Positions 1-7,936 are shown, counted from the first letter of the stretch. The stretch is DNA of 64,000 nucleotides from Chryseobacterium binzhouense (GCF_007474545.1 NZ_VKOG01000006.1:62001-126000); one strand, 5' to 3'. Notes: a model not told the origin generated them from the sequence alone. Program-made: numbers and translations.

Positions 1-186
1 CTTAATCTGTTTAGTATCCATCCAGCCTTCGTAGCCGTCATAGTGCATTTTTATTTTGGTCCAGTTTTTATTGACCTCCAAAATATCAGCACTTTCACCG
101 AACAAAATTTCTGTAACAATTTCAGATTTATCCGAATTTTCCGCCCGTACGGGTGCTACTGTTACAATACAAATTCCTTTATTCAT
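1..186 (-). CDS. SH3-domain protein, probably C40 (NlpC/P60) peptidase, N-terminal fragment
   Basis: The minus strand opens with ATG at 184-186 and stays open to the window edge, giving 62 residues that begin MNKGICIVTVAPVRAENSDK. The segment has the look of a bacterial SH3 domain: a short strand, the VRAENSDKSEIVTEILFGE turn, then WTKIKMHYDGYEGWMDTKQ, which matches the usual xGYxGWV ending of such domains. In flavobacteria this start commonly belongs to C40 (NlpC/P60) cell-wall peptidases with an SH3 domain before the catalytic Cys-His domain. The catalytic part lies outside the window, so the peptidase call is inference. No signal peptide is visible. Confidence 0.7.
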   Translation of the reverse strand, partial: MNKGICIVTVAPVRAENSDKSEIVTEILFGESADILEVNKNWTKIKMHYDGYEGWMDTKQIK

Positions 187-244
187 TTATATTTTAATTA
201 AAAGATTAAGGCTCAGGTTAAAAAAACTCAATTTCAGCCTCAAA

Positions 245-892
245 TTATTTTCTTCTAAGAAAATTTACTCCGTCTCGCAAAGGTAGAATAAGATTTTCAA
301 AATCTTCATCTTTTGCAATCAAATCATTGAGCTCTTTTATCGCCTGGGTAGATTTTTGCTTAGGATTTTCTTCTAAAACTTTCCCGTACCATAATACATT
401 ATCAAACATAACTACAGAACCTGATTTTGTTCTTGGCTTTATTAATCTGAAATATTCAGCATAATTCTCTTTATCAGCATCTACAAAAATAAGATCAAAA
501 AAATCCTCGGAGTTTTTTAAAAACTCTTTAGCATCACTAATTTTAAAATCAATCTGCTGAGAAAATTTACTTTCGGCAAAATATTTTTTGGGAAGATAAG
601 CCAAATCCTCGTTTACATCCAGTGTAGTAATTTTTCCATGATCCGGTAAACCTTCCGCCAGACAAAGAGTGGCATATCCTGTAAAAGTTCCTATTTCCAA
701 AATCTTTTCAGGATTCAGCATTTTGGAAATCATGGTAAGAAATCTACCCTGCTGGTAACCTGAAATCATATGTGGCTGTGTCGTTTTCTGAAAAGTTTCT
801 CTTCTCAGTTTTTTCAGAATATCAGGTTCCGAAGAAGCATGATTTTCCAGATACCGATCCATTTCAGGATTTTTTTCTTCAAAAAAGCTCAT
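245..892 (-). CDS. O-methyltransferase, class I SAM-dependent
   Basis: The 215-residue protein has the caffeoyl-CoA O-methyltransferase-like (Methyltransf_3) layout. The SAM-binding motif I is seen as ILEIGTFTGYATLCLAEGL at about residue 65, an acidic motif as TLDVNED, and the metal-binding motif as DLIFVDADKENYAEYF. Family members methylate small hydroxylated molecules or, in the TrmR branch, hydroxyuridine at the tRNA wobble position; the sequence does not decide which. The ATG start lies about 17 nt downstream of a TAAATTTG element on the minus strand. It appears to be a single-gene unit. Confidence 0.85.
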   Translation of the reverse strand: MSFFEEKNPEMDRYLENHASSEPDILKKLRRETFQKTTQPHMISGYQQGRFLTMISKMLNPEKILEIGTFTGYATLCLAEGLPDHGKITTLDVNEDLAYLPKKYFAESKFSQQIDFKISDAKEFLKNSEDFFDLIFVDADKENYAEYFRLIKPRTKSGSVVMFDNVLWYGKVLEENPKQKSTQAIKELNDLIAKDEDFENLILPLRDGVNFLRRK

Positions 893-908
893 GATAGTAT
901 TTATTTTT

Positions 909-916
909 CAAATTTA
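909..916 (-). promoter_or_regulatory. -7 element for the O-methyltransferase gene
   Basis: The reverse complement reads TAAATTTG, a match to the Bacteroidota TAnnTTTG element. No clear TTG was found at the usual upstream distance, so this is a half-supported promoter. Confidence 0.45.
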
Positions 917-974
917 CATTAATTAAAAATATGCTGGTCGTTTAAAAAACAAATAATATCCGTAAAAAAACGGA

Positions 975-1005
975 TTGTCTTGCTAAAAAAAACGTTCTAC
1001 ATTTG
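975..1005 (+). promoter_or_regulatory. Complete Bacteroidota promoter with no annotated gene behind it
   Basis: TTG at 975-977 and TACATTTG at 998-1005 are 20 nt apart, matching the flavobacterial TTG/TAnnTTTG consensus. Transcription would start near 1012. The next plus-strand gene (tilS) lies beyond a terminator at 1162-1187, so this promoter appears to serve a short transcript only. Confidence 0.65.
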
Positions 1006-1011
1006 CCATAC

Positions 1012-1190
1012 TGCAACGTCAAAATGAGGTAAAAATGCTATAAAGATGATGAGAAAAAATTTATTGCAAAGATTCTTACTTGCATTACCTTTCTGACGGA
1101 TTAATTTTTAAAAAGAAACAAGCAGGATTTCTTTTAACTTATTTTTAATTTTAGAAAAGAGAAAATCCCGGAAGTATCCGGGATTTTTTA
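1012..1190 (+). ncRNA. Possible small RNA or tiny-peptide transcript of about 175 nt
   Basis: This covers most of a 317-nt gap between two minus-strand genes. It is bounded by a full promoter (975-1005) and a strong 11-bp terminator hairpin (1162-1187). Inside is a 16-codon frame at 1046-1096 encoding MMRKNLLQRFLLALPF, which is amphipathic and basic-hydrophobic. The unit could be a regulatory RNA, a 6S-like RNA or a small peptide gene. No family could be recognised by eye, so the call rests only on the punctuation around it. Confidence 0.35.
1162..1187. terminator. Bidirectional terminator between the small transcript and the OmpA-like gene
   Basis: AAAATCCCGGA and TCCGGGATTTT form a perfect 11-bp stem with a 4-nt loop. 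A-rich and T-rich flanks allow it to end the plus-strand small transcript and the minus-strand OmpA-family gene, whose stop is at 1210. Confidence 0.85.
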
Positions 1191-1209
1191 TGACTATTTG
1201 AAAAATAAT

Positions 1210-2043
1210 TTATTTCTTAGGAGCAATATCCATCAATTTCATAAACTCATCAAGTTTAGGCATAATGATAATTTCCGTTCTTCTGTTTTCAGCTCTTCCG
1301 GAAACACTCATGTTGGTTGCTTTAGGATTGTATTCTGAACGTCCACCCGCTGTAATTCTTGCAGGATCTACTCCAAACTGAGTCTGAAGAACTTTAGCTA
1401 CTGCTGTACCTCTTAATGCAGAAAGATCCCAGTTGTCTCTCGGTAAATTCGAAGAATTTAAAGGAGAGTTGTCTGTGTTACCCTCAATTAAAACAGAATA
1501 CTTATCATAATCATTGATTACTTTTGCCACTTTACCTAAAACTTCCTGAGCTGCAGGCAATACATTGTAATCTCCTACTTTGTACAACATTTTATCTGAA
1601 AGCGAAATCATTACCACACCTTTAAGAACTTTTACCTGAACATCCTGATCAGCTACATTATCCAAAGATCTCTTCAGCTTGTTTGACAACGCCAGATTAA
1701 GACTGTCATTTTTTGCATTAGCAGAAATAAGCTGCTTGATATAAGAATTGGAAGCATTAATCTCACCCACTAACTTATCAATATTTGCAGAACTTTTCCC
1801 TGTGTTTGAAAGACAAGCATCCAATGATGATTTTAAAGCATCATGCTGACTTTTTAATAAGTTATTTTCTGCCATCAAACTAGAATTCTGACCTTTCAGA
1901 TCTTGAATTTCTCTTTGTCTTTCACCGATATTTTCAATACACTGTTTGTAATTTCCGCTTAATGCGTCATACTGTTTTTTACTTACACAAGATGTCATTC
2001 CCAACACCACTGCCGAAGCCGCTAAAATTTTAAAAATCTTCAT
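1210..2043 (-). CDS. OmpA family peptidoglycan-binding lipoprotein
   Basis: The 277-residue protein has a lipoprotein signal ending in GMTSC (Cys19), a long heptad-rich coiled coil at about residues 22-130 (KQYDALSGNYKQ onward), and a C-terminal OmpA domain at about 135-265. That domain keeps the peptidoglycan-binding signature around NTDNSPLNSSNLPRDNWDLS followed by ALRGTAVAKVL and the closing RAENRRTEI. It should anchor the outer membrane to the cell wall as a trimeric or rod-like lipoprotein. The coiled coil resembles Lpp-OmpA fusions common in Bacteroidota. It is divergent from tilS and ends in a shared terminator. Confidence 0.9.
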   Translation of the reverse strand: MKIFKILAASAVVLGMTSCVSKKQYDALSGNYKQCIENIGERQREIQDLKGQNSSLMAENNLLKSQHDALKSSLDACLSNTGKSSANIDKLVGEINASNSYIKQLISANAKNDSLNLALSNKLKRSLDNVADQDVQVKVLKGVVMISLSDKMLYKVGDYNVLPAAQEVLGKVAKVINDYDKYSVLIEGNTDNSPLNSSNLPRDNWDLSALRGTAVAKVLQTQFGVDPARITAGGRSEYNPKATNMSVSGRAENRRTEIIIMPKLDEFMKLMDIAPKK

Positions 2044-2065
2044 AAATAAACTTTTTTAAACGTTT

Positions 2066-2107
2066 CAAAGGTAACAAAATTCATTTTAATAATAAGGATT
2101 ATCTTTG
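2066..2107. promoter_or_regulatory. Divergent -7 elements between the OmpA-like gene and tilS
   Basis: The minus strand carries TACCTTTG (2066-2073) reading toward the OmpA-like gene. The plus strand carries TATCTTTG (2100-2107) reading toward tilS, 22 nt before its ATG. No convincing TTG partner is seen for either element. Confidence 0.5.
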
Positions 2108-2129
2108 CTTAAAGAAAATCCTAAGCTCT

Positions 2130-3449
2130 ATGCTTACACAATTATCGTTCCAAAATCAGCTTCAGAAGCTCATAAAAAATCCAGAGAAAAAAACCTATCT
2201 TTTAGCTGTGAGCGGAGGAGCAGATTCTATGGTTTTGGTATACCTGTTTAATGCGTTACGAATTTCAGGTGGCTCATTTCAGGTAGCTCATGTCAACTAC
2301 AAACTGCGCGGAGAAGATTCTGATCTTGATCAAAAAACAGTAGAAGATTTTTGCAGGCAAAATAATATTAAATTTCATTTATATGAAGTTTCAGAAAAAG
2401 ATCAAAAACCTGAAAATTCTATTCAGCTTTGGGCGAGAGAATTGAGATATAATTTTTTCAAACACATTCAGGAACAGGAAAATATTGATTTTATGGTAAC
2501 TGCACATCACCTGAACGATCAGCTGGAAACATTTATTATTAATTTATCCAAAGCTTCAGGAATAAATGGTCTGAGCGGAATTCCGGCAAATGACAATCAT
2601 ATTGTAAGACCACTTTTAAATTTTTCTAAAGAAGAAATTTATGATTTTGCCAAAGAAAACAAAATTGAATTCCGGGAAGATCTTTCCAACAAAAAAAGTG
2701 AATATTTAAGGAATAAAATCAGAAATGAAATTGTGCCGAAACTTTTGGAAACAAATGATCATTTTCTGGAAAACTTCCAAAAATCATTGTTGTATCTTAA
2801 TCAAACTAAAGATTTTGTTCAGCAGCAGATTGAAAAAATTGAAGATGAAATATGGATTTCAAAAAACGAAAATATAATTTTAGATAAAGAAAAACTTCGT
2901 CAGGAGGGTGATTTGGTGAAATTTGAAATCCTGAAAAAATATGGTTTTAACAAGAGTGAAGAAATTCAGAAAATTTTCACCGCAGAAACCGGAAGCTCTT
3001 TTTATTCTTCAGATTATCAATTAATCATTAATAGAAACGAATTAATCTTTAAAGAATTAAACAAGAAAACAGAAATCATAGAAGAAGAATTAATTATAAT
3101 TCAATCATTTGATTTTAACGAAAACACAACTGAAATTAATATTTCGGAAAGGACAGGTTCAGCTCAGGAAATGAAAAAAACATTTCAATGGGAATTTGAT
3201 GCAGAAAAACTTACTTTTCCATTAAAACTACGCAGAAAAAAAGAAGGTGATTGTTTTTATCCTATCGGAATGATAGGTAAAAAGAAAGTTTCTAAATTTT
3301 TTAGAGATGAAAAATTATCTATTTTAGCTAAAGAAAAAGTCTGGCTTTTAACGGATGGAAATGATGCTGTTTTAGGTGTAATTCCATTGCGACAGGATAA
3401 AAGATATATTCTGACAGAAAAAACACAAAAAGTTCTTAGAATTGTATGA
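2130..3449 (+). CDS. tilS: tRNA(Ile)-lysidine synthetase
   Basis: The 439-residue protein modifies cytidine 34 of the CAU-anticodon isoleucine tRNA to lysidine, using ATP and lysine, so that AUA is read as Ile. The PP-loop SGGADSM is at residues 28-34, followed by AHVNYKLRGEDSDLD and TAHHLNDQLETFI, both typical of TilS. The C-terminal TilS domain appears around LKLRRKKEGDCFYPIGMIGKKKVSKFF. The length is normal. The gene is essential in most bacteria. Its last 4 nt overlap the following sigma-factor gene, indicating co-translation. Confidence 0.96.
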   Translation: MLTQLSFQNQLQKLIKNPEKKTYLLAVSGGADSMVLVYLFNALRISGGSFQVAHVNYKLRGEDSDLDQKTVEDFCRQNNIKFHLYEVSEKDQKPENSIQLWARELRYNFFKHIQEQENIDFMVTAHHLNDQLETFIINLSKASGINGLSGIPANDNHIVRPLLNFSKEEIYDFAKENKIEFREDLSNKKSEYLRNKIRNEIVPKLLETNDHFLENFQKSLLYLNQTKDFVQQQIEKIEDEIWISKNENIILDKEKLRQEGDLVKFEILKKYGFNKSEEIQKIFTAETGSSFYSSDYQLIINRNELIFKELNKKTEIIEEELIIIQSFDFNENTTEINISERTGSAQEMKKTFQWEFDAEKLTFPLKLRRKKEGDCFYPIGMIGKKKVSKFFRDEKLSILAKEKVWLLTDGNDAVLGVIPLRQDKRYILTEKTQKVLRIV

Positions 3450-4000
3450 ATAAAAGAGCAACCAATTCCTTAGCGATAGAAGATTTCCAAAAAGATAACA
3501 ATGTTGCTTTTGGTGTTCTCTATCAAAAATATTTCGGCTACACGCGTAAGTTTGTTCTTGGAAACAAAGGAAATCTGGAAGATGCGGAAGATGTTTTTCA
3601 GGATGCTTTGATTATTCTGTACGAAAAACTGTACGATGACGATTTCAAAGCCTACACTTGTCTTGCCAATTATGTTACCGGAATTTCTAAAAACTTGTGG
3701 CTAAAAAAACTCCGCAACCGAAACTTTTTTGTAGAAATGCACGAAAGTTATTATTTTGAAAACAAAGAAGAAATCAACCAAGCGATAGAAAATGAACGGG
3801 ATTATTATGATAAACTCAATGACTATATCAACAAAATTTCTTCCCATTGCCAAACCCTTATTCAGGATATTTTTATGAAGAATAAAAATATGGATGAAAT
3901 TCAGGAAAAATATAAATATTCCAGCAAGCATAATGCGCAAAATCAGAAGCATAAATGTGTAGAACAGATTAGAAAAATTAAAAAAGAGGATAATTTTTAA
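3446..4000 (+). CDS. RNA polymerase sigma factor, sigma-70 family (ECF-like)
   Basis: The 184-residue protein has a sigma region 2 pattern (FGVLYQKYFGYTRKFV, then DAEDVFQDALIILYEKL) and a weaker region 4 (HCQTLIQDIFMKNKNMDEI, then SKHNAQNQKHKCVEQIRK). The layout is that of an ECF sigma factor. Its ATG overlaps the tilS stop (ATGA type), so it should be translated with tilS. No anti-sigma gene is adjacent, so its signal is unknown. A strong terminator follows at 4032-4062, separating it from the next gene set. Confidence 0.85.
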   Translation: MNKRATNSLAIEDFQKDNNVAFGVLYQKYFGYTRKFVLGNKGNLEDAEDVFQDALIILYEKLYDDDFKAYTCLANYVTGISKNLWLKKLRNRNFFVEMHESYYFENKEEINQAIENERDYYDKLNDYINKISSHCQTLIQDIFMKNKNMDEIQEKYKYSSKHNAQNQKHKCVEQIRKIKKEDNF

Positions 4001-4031
4001 GCTGATTATCAATATTTTAAATAAAATTTTC

Positions 4032-4062
4032 AAAAAATCACCTTTTCATTGGGTGATTTTTT
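4032..4062 (+). terminator. Terminator after the tilS-sigma unit
   Basis: AAAAAATCACC pairs with GGTGATTTTTT around a 9-nt loop and runs into a T tract. Confidence 0.8.
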
Positions 4063-4098
4063 TTGTTTTTGGGAACTTCTAAGTAAATACTTTATCTT

Positions 4099-5061
4099 AT
4101 GTTCACAAAAGCAATTTATACGCTCCTTTTTCTAATTGCCATTTCCTTCAATGCGCAAAGCAAAACCGGAATCAACTTTCAGACGAAAAATCTGGAAGAA
4201 GCTAAAAAACTGGCAAAACAGGAAAACAAACTTATCTTCATCGACCTTTACACCACTTGGTGCGGTCCGTGCAAACTGATGAAAAAGAATACGTTCCCGA
4301 ATCCTGAACTGGGAGAATTTTTCAATAAAAATTTCATCAGCCTATATATTGATGCCGAAAAAGAAGGAATTGAACTTGCGAAAAAGTTCAAAATCGTTAA
4401 TTATCCTTCCTTTCTTTTCTTAGACGAAAACGGAGAATTGGTTCAATACGATTACGGATATTACAACGCCAAACAATTTCTGACGGTCGGACAATCAGTT
4501 TTGGAAAAGAGAAATCCGAACAAAAAAACGCCAACACTAGACGAAGTAAAAGGTAAAATGGTGGGCGAAACCATTCCCAATTTTACGGCGAAAGACCAGT
4601 TTGATAAAACATTTTCTTTGTCTCAGGAAAAAAAGAAAACGGTGTTGGTTTTCATTCGTGGACAGTGGTGTCCCTATTGTAATAAATACATCGAAAGCCT
4701 CCAGAGTCTTGCTCCCGAATTGCAATCTAAAAATATAAGATTGGTCATCATTTCACCTGAAAAGCCGGAATTTATCGCAAAAACCATTAGCAAAACCAAA
4801 ACTCATTATTCCATTTTGTTTGATGAAAACTATAAAATTGCAGAACTTTTTGATGTGCTTTACACGCCCGAAAAGAATACGATTGATTTGTATGAAAAAC
4901 ACTTAGGAAACGATTTCAAAAAAAGCCGTTCCGATGATTCTTCAAGATTGCCCGTTTCTGCCACCTACATTTTAGACGAAAATCAAAAAATTATCTGGCG
5001 GCATTTCAGTCCCGATTACAAAGAAAGAGCTTCTTTGGAAGATATTCTAAAACAACTTTAA
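4099..5061 (+). CDS. Secreted thioredoxin-peroxiredoxin fusion protein
   Basis: The 320-residue protein begins with a signal peptide ending near FNAQS. The first half is a thioredoxin fold with the redox motif WCGPC (residues 54-58) and the cis-proline segment NYPSFLFLDENG. The second half, from about residue 150, is a redoxin/AhpC-type fold with RGQWCPYC (WCPYC at 190-194), then VIISPEKPE and SILFDENYKIAELF. It probably reduces disulfides or peroxides in the periplasm. It is the first gene of a run of envelope and redox genes up to 9674. The pairing of a thioredoxin and a peroxiredoxin-like domain suggests self-contained electron transfer, which is inference. Confidence 0.85.
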   Translation: MFTKAIYTLLFLIAISFNAQSKTGINFQTKNLEEAKKLAKQENKLIFIDLYTTWCGPCKLMKKNTFPNPELGEFFNKNFISLYIDAEKEGIELAKKFKIVNYPSFLFLDENGELVQYDYGYYNAKQFLTVGQSVLEKRNPNKKTPTLDEVKGKMVGETIPNFTAKDQFDKTFSLSQEKKKTVLVFIRGQWCPYCNKYIESLQSLAPELQSKNIRLVIISPEKPEFIAKTISKTKTHYSILFDENYKIAELFDVLYTPEKNTIDLYEKHLGNDFKKSRSDDSSRLPVSATYILDENQKIIWRHFSPDYKERASLEDILKQL

Positions 5062-5070
5062 TTTTTTTAT

Positions 5071-5154
5071 GGCAGCTTTTTCCGCCTTCCGCTCCAATCT
5101 TTTTGCCAAAGCATTTCCAGCAGCAAAAAAGGATTTCCGCTCAAGTCGGGCTGC
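5071..5154. repeat. REP-like palindromic intergenic element
   Basis: This 84-bp block has a base composition unlike its surroundings and imperfect mirrored halves. GGCAGC at the left faces GGGCTGC at the right, CCGCTCCAATCTTTTTGC faces GCAAAAAAGGATTTCCGCTC, and the two sets of CCGCT boxes sit on either side of a central loop. The same general pattern (GCAGCTTTTTCCGC, ATCTTTTTG, GGATTTCCGCT) is known to me as a dispersed intergenic repeat in Chryseobacterium and its relatives. An open frame through it into the YHS gene is accidental. No second copy was seen in this window. Confidence 0.7.
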
Positions 5155-5197
5155 AAATCGTAAACAAAAACAAACAATAAAAACAAAAACATTTGAT

Positions 5198-5647
5198 ATG
5201 AAAAATACAATCACACTTATTCTCGTTTTTCTGCTTCCTTTTTTTGCATTTTCTCAAAAAGCAGAACACCGAAATTTAGAAAATAAACTGGCAATTCAGG
5301 GATACGATCCTGTTTCTTACATCGAACAGAAAAAAGCGGTAAAAGGCAAAAAAGAATTTGCAGTTAATGTAAATGGAGCCATTTATTACACTTCTTCGGA
5401 AAAAAATAAGGAACTTCTGAAAAAAGATCCAGCCAAATATGAGCCTGTTTACGGTGGTTGGTGCGCTTTTGCACTGGGAGATTATGGCGAAAAAGTAGAA
5501 ATAAATCCTGCCACTTTTAAAATAGTTGACGGAAAAACTCATCTGTTTTACAACAAATTTTTCAACAATACCCTTACTTCTTGGAATAAAAACGAAGGCA
5601 AACTTAAAAAAAGCGCCGACCAAAACTGGAAAAAACTAACCAATTAA
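5198..5647 (+). CDS. YHS domain-containing secreted protein
   Basis: The frame is open from 5069, but the start was set at ATG 5198 because it begins a clear signal peptide (MKNTITLILVFLLPFFAFSQ) and the upstream part is a REP-like repeat. The mature protein of about 130 residues is a YHS domain: NLENKLAIQGYDPVSYIEQKK, then YYTSSEKNKELLKKDPAKY, then YGGWCAFAL with a Cys, then LFYNKFFN. YHS domains are thought to bind metal and are found near copper and heavy-metal handling proteins. Its place next to an outer-membrane barrel and a DM13 protein fits an envelope metal/redox role, but no substrate can be named. Confidence 0.88.
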   Translation: MKNTITLILVFLLPFFAFSQKAEHRNLENKLAIQGYDPVSYIEQKKAVKGKKEFAVNVNGAIYYTSSEKNKELLKKDPAKYEPVYGGWCAFALGDYGEKVEINPATFKIVDGKTHLFYNKFFNNTLTSWNKNEGKLKKSADQNWKKLTN

Positions 5648-5666
5648 TTCATTAAAAATTAAAATT

Positions 5667-6581
5667 ATGAAAACAATTAAAATTTTACTGGGAACGGCAT
5701 TTTTATTATTTCTGTCAAATGATTTTATTTTTGCGCAGGGATGCAGTGATGCCGGATTTTGTACGGTAAGCAGTTTTCAGCCGAATAATAATGACAGCAT
5801 AAAAGCGTATCAAAATCAATTCAAAACCGGAATTTTCTTTGGTAAAGCAGACAATTCTATTTCTGTTTTCGGGAATTATGTGGAATATAACAGACAAATC
5901 AATGATCAATTCGGAGTTGACGCAAAACTGACGACTTTGGCGCAAAGCGGCAACGATGTTTCCTCTTTCGGACTGTCTGACTTGTTTTTGAATGCCAATT
6001 ACAGAGCTAATGAAAAACTAAAGTTTACTTTGGGCGCGAAAATCCCTTTATCAGATGCCGGGAATTCTGAAAATAATCTGCCGTTGCCAATGGATTATCA
6101 GTCTAGTTTAGGAACGCTTGATTTGATTGCAGGAGTGGGTTATGAAGTCAAAAAACTACAGTTAGTTCTTGCTCTTCAACAGCCTTTAACGCAGAACGAG
6201 AATCAGTTTCTGGCTTCGCAATATCCGGCAAGTTCGCCGTTGAGAGGGTTTTTATCTACCAACAAATTCCAAAGAAGCGGTGATGTTTTGCTGAGAGTTT
6301 CTTATCCTTTAAATATTAATTCAAAAATAAAACTTACGCCAAGTATTTTGCCGATTTATCACTTGAAAAACGACCGTTTTACGAACCAAAATAATGTAGA
6401 ATTAGAGATTAACAATTCAAAAGGACTTACGCTGAACGGAAATGTTTATCTGGACTACGAAATCAACCGAAGAAATGGACTTCAGCTTAATGTGGGCGTT
6501 CCTTTTCTTGTAAGAACAGCCAGACCCGACGGATTGACGAGAAGCTTTATTGCCAATGTAGAATATAGAGTGAAATTTTAA
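5667..6581 (+). CDS. Outer-membrane beta-barrel protein, transporter-like
   Basis: The 304-residue protein has a signal peptide ending near FIFAQG, then a Cys-containing mature N-terminus (GCSDAGFCTVSSFQP). The rest is alternating short beta strands and turns (KLKFTLGAKIPLSD, LQLVLALQQPLTQ, KIKLTPSILPIYHLK) and ends in ANVEYRVKF, with the terminal aromatic residue required for barrel insertion. Such proteins are often annotated as a transporter or MetA-like barrel. It lies 19 nt after the YHS gene and 45 nt before the DM13 gene, suggesting one transcript. The substrate is unknown. Confidence 0.75.
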   Translation: MKTIKILLGTAFLLFLSNDFIFAQGCSDAGFCTVSSFQPNNNDSIKAYQNQFKTGIFFGKADNSISVFGNYVEYNRQINDQFGVDAKLTTLAQSGNDVSSFGLSDLFLNANYRANEKLKFTLGAKIPLSDAGNSENNLPLPMDYQSSLGTLDLIAGVGYEVKKLQLVLALQQPLTQNENQFLASQYPASSPLRGFLSTNKFQRSGDVLLRVSYPLNINSKIKLTPSILPIYHLKNDRFTNQNNVELEINNSKGLTLNGNVYLDYEINRRNGLQLNVGVPFLVRTARPDGLTRSFIANVEYRVKF

Positions 6582-6626
6582 ATCATTCAATCAGAAAATT
6601 TATAACAAATAAAAACATCAGAAATT

Positions 6627-7055
6627 ATGAAAACAATTATCATTACCTTCATTACAGCCATTCTTTTGGTTTCCTGCATCAGAGAAAATACTTCTACGGA
6701 AGATTTAATGGAAATGGCTCCCGAAAATTCGGTCTTAAAATATTCCGGAAATTTTATGCAGGGTCCTTACGGAAATAATGTGAACGGAAAAGCCGAAATT
6801 TACGAGAAAAATGGAACCTACACTTTAGTTTTCGACGATAAGTTTACAGTAAGCAATGGTCCTGATCTATACGTTTATGTAAGCAAAGAGCAGCAACCTT
6901 CGCAATTTATTTCTTTAGGAAAACTGAAATCGGTAAATGGCGGACAAACGTACACATTCACGAGTACAGTCAATTTTGAGGAATACAAATACGCCGTTGT
7001 TCATTGCCAACAATACAACCATTTGTTTTCTTACGCATTACTTCAAAAACAATAA
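6627..7055 (+). CDS. DM13 domain lipoprotein
   Basis: The 142-residue protein has a lipoprotein signal with LLVSCIREN. The mature part is a DM13 domain: YSGNFMQGPYGNNVNGKAEI, then TLVFDDKFTVSNGPDLYVYVS, then YAVVHCQQYNHLFSYALL. The conserved Cys in VVHCQQYN and the GPDLYVYV core are typical. DM13 domains have been proposed to act in electron transfer. It sits between the barrel protein and a DoxX-family membrane protein, consistent with a redox chain at the cell envelope, which is inference from context. Confidence 0.88.
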   Translation: MKTIIITFITAILLVSCIRENTSTEDLMEMAPENSVLKYSGNFMQGPYGNNVNGKAEIYEKNGTYTLVFDDKFTVSNGPDLYVYVSKEQQPSQFISLGKLKSVNGGQTYTFTSTVNFEEYKYAVVHCQQYNHLFSYALLQKQ

Positions 7056-7064
7056 TTTATCACG

Positions 7065-7430
7065 ATGAAAAATTACATCAATTGGGCATTACGATTAATT
7101 CCCGCAATCATTTTATTACAAACGCTATTTTTCAAATTTACAGCACATCCAGAATCGGTTGCTATTTTTTCAAAACTTCACGCAGAACCTTTCGGAAGGA
7201 TTTTTTCAGGAGTATTGGAACTCATTACGGCAGTTTTAATTCTGAACCCGAAAACTACTTTTTGGGGCGCTGTTTTAGGATTTTTTACAATGATAGGTGC
7301 TATTGCTTCACATTTGCTTATCTTAGGAATCGAAACGAATAATGATGGTGGAAAGCTGTTTTATCTTGCCGTTATCGTTATTATTTTCTGTGGAATTCTT
7401 TTGTTTAAATTTAAAAAAAATAAAGTATGA
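7065..7430 (+). CDS. DoxX-like integral membrane protein
   Basis: The 121-residue protein has four predicted membrane segments (for example LIPAIILLQTLFFKF, GAVLGFFTMIGAIASHLLIL and YLAVIVIIFCGILLF) and an acidic loop LHAEPFGRIFSGVLELITAV typical of the DoxX/DoxD-like group. It lies 9 nt after the DM13 gene. Its last 4 nt overlap the next gene (ATGA), indicating translational coupling. DoxX family members are linked with quinone or thiol redox reactions; no specific role is shown here. Confidence 0.82.
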   Translation: MKNYINWALRLIPAIILLQTLFFKFTAHPESVAIFSKLHAEPFGRIFSGVLELITAVLILNPKTTFWGAVLGFFTMIGAIASHLLILGIETNNDGGKLFYLAVIVIIFCGILLFKFKKNKV

Positions 7431-7936
7431 ACAGAGACGAATCGGTTTATGCCATCTTACACGAGATTCTAACTGAACAAAAAGAACTTTTGCAAAAAAT
7501 TTCGACGGAAATTTACATTTATAAAATACCTTCTTTAGACAATGCTACGATTGGCGGTCACACGAGACATATTATCGAGTTCCTGGAAATCCTACTCCAT
7601 TCTTATGATACGAATGATATTAATTATGACGACAGAAAAAGAAATCTGGAATTAGAAGAAAATCCTGAAAAAGCGATAGAAGTGATTTCCAAACTACTTT
7701 CCAACATCGACTTGCCGAACAAAAATTTAATGTTAAAGCAAACCGTGGGAACTGTTTCTTTGGAAATTCCGACCAATTTCTTTCGGGAATTATTGTACAA
7801 TATCGAACATTGCATTCATCATCAGGCATTGATAAAAGTGGCATTTAACGAGATTAAAATGAGTCATTTACTCAACAAAAATTTCGGAATTGCGCCATCA
7901 ACGATTCAATACAGAGAAACTCAAAATTTAAACTAA
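7427..7936 (+). CDS. DinB-family protein
   Basis: The 169-residue protein resembles the DinB/YfiT four-helix fold. The putative metal-binding histidines are seen in TIGGHTRHIIEFLEILL and in LLYNIEHCIHHQALIKVAF. Family members are metal-dependent, often thiol S-transferases using bacillithiol or another low-molecular-weight thiol, though many have no known reaction. It overlaps the DoxX gene by 4 nt, and its stop directly abuts the next ATG. Confidence 0.82.
   Translation: MNRDESVYAILHEILTEQKELLQKISTEIYIYKIPSLDNATIGGHTRHIIEFLEILLHSYDTNDINYDDRKRNLELEENPEKAIEVISKLLSNIDLPNKNLMLKQTVGTVSLEIPTNFFRELLYNIEHCIHHQALIKVAFNEIKMSHLLNKNFGIAPSTIQYRETQNLN

Noticed and set aside
3701-4033. 110-codon minus-strand frame opposite the sigma-factor gene
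   Set aside because: Its Phe/Ile-rich sequence is the antisense of a Lys/Asn-rich coding region; the sigma factor explains the stretch.
5069-5197. N-terminal extension of the YHS protein by 43 residues
   Set aside because: The extension is encoded by a REP-like palindrome and lacks a signal peptide, whereas the ATG at 5198 starts a clean one.
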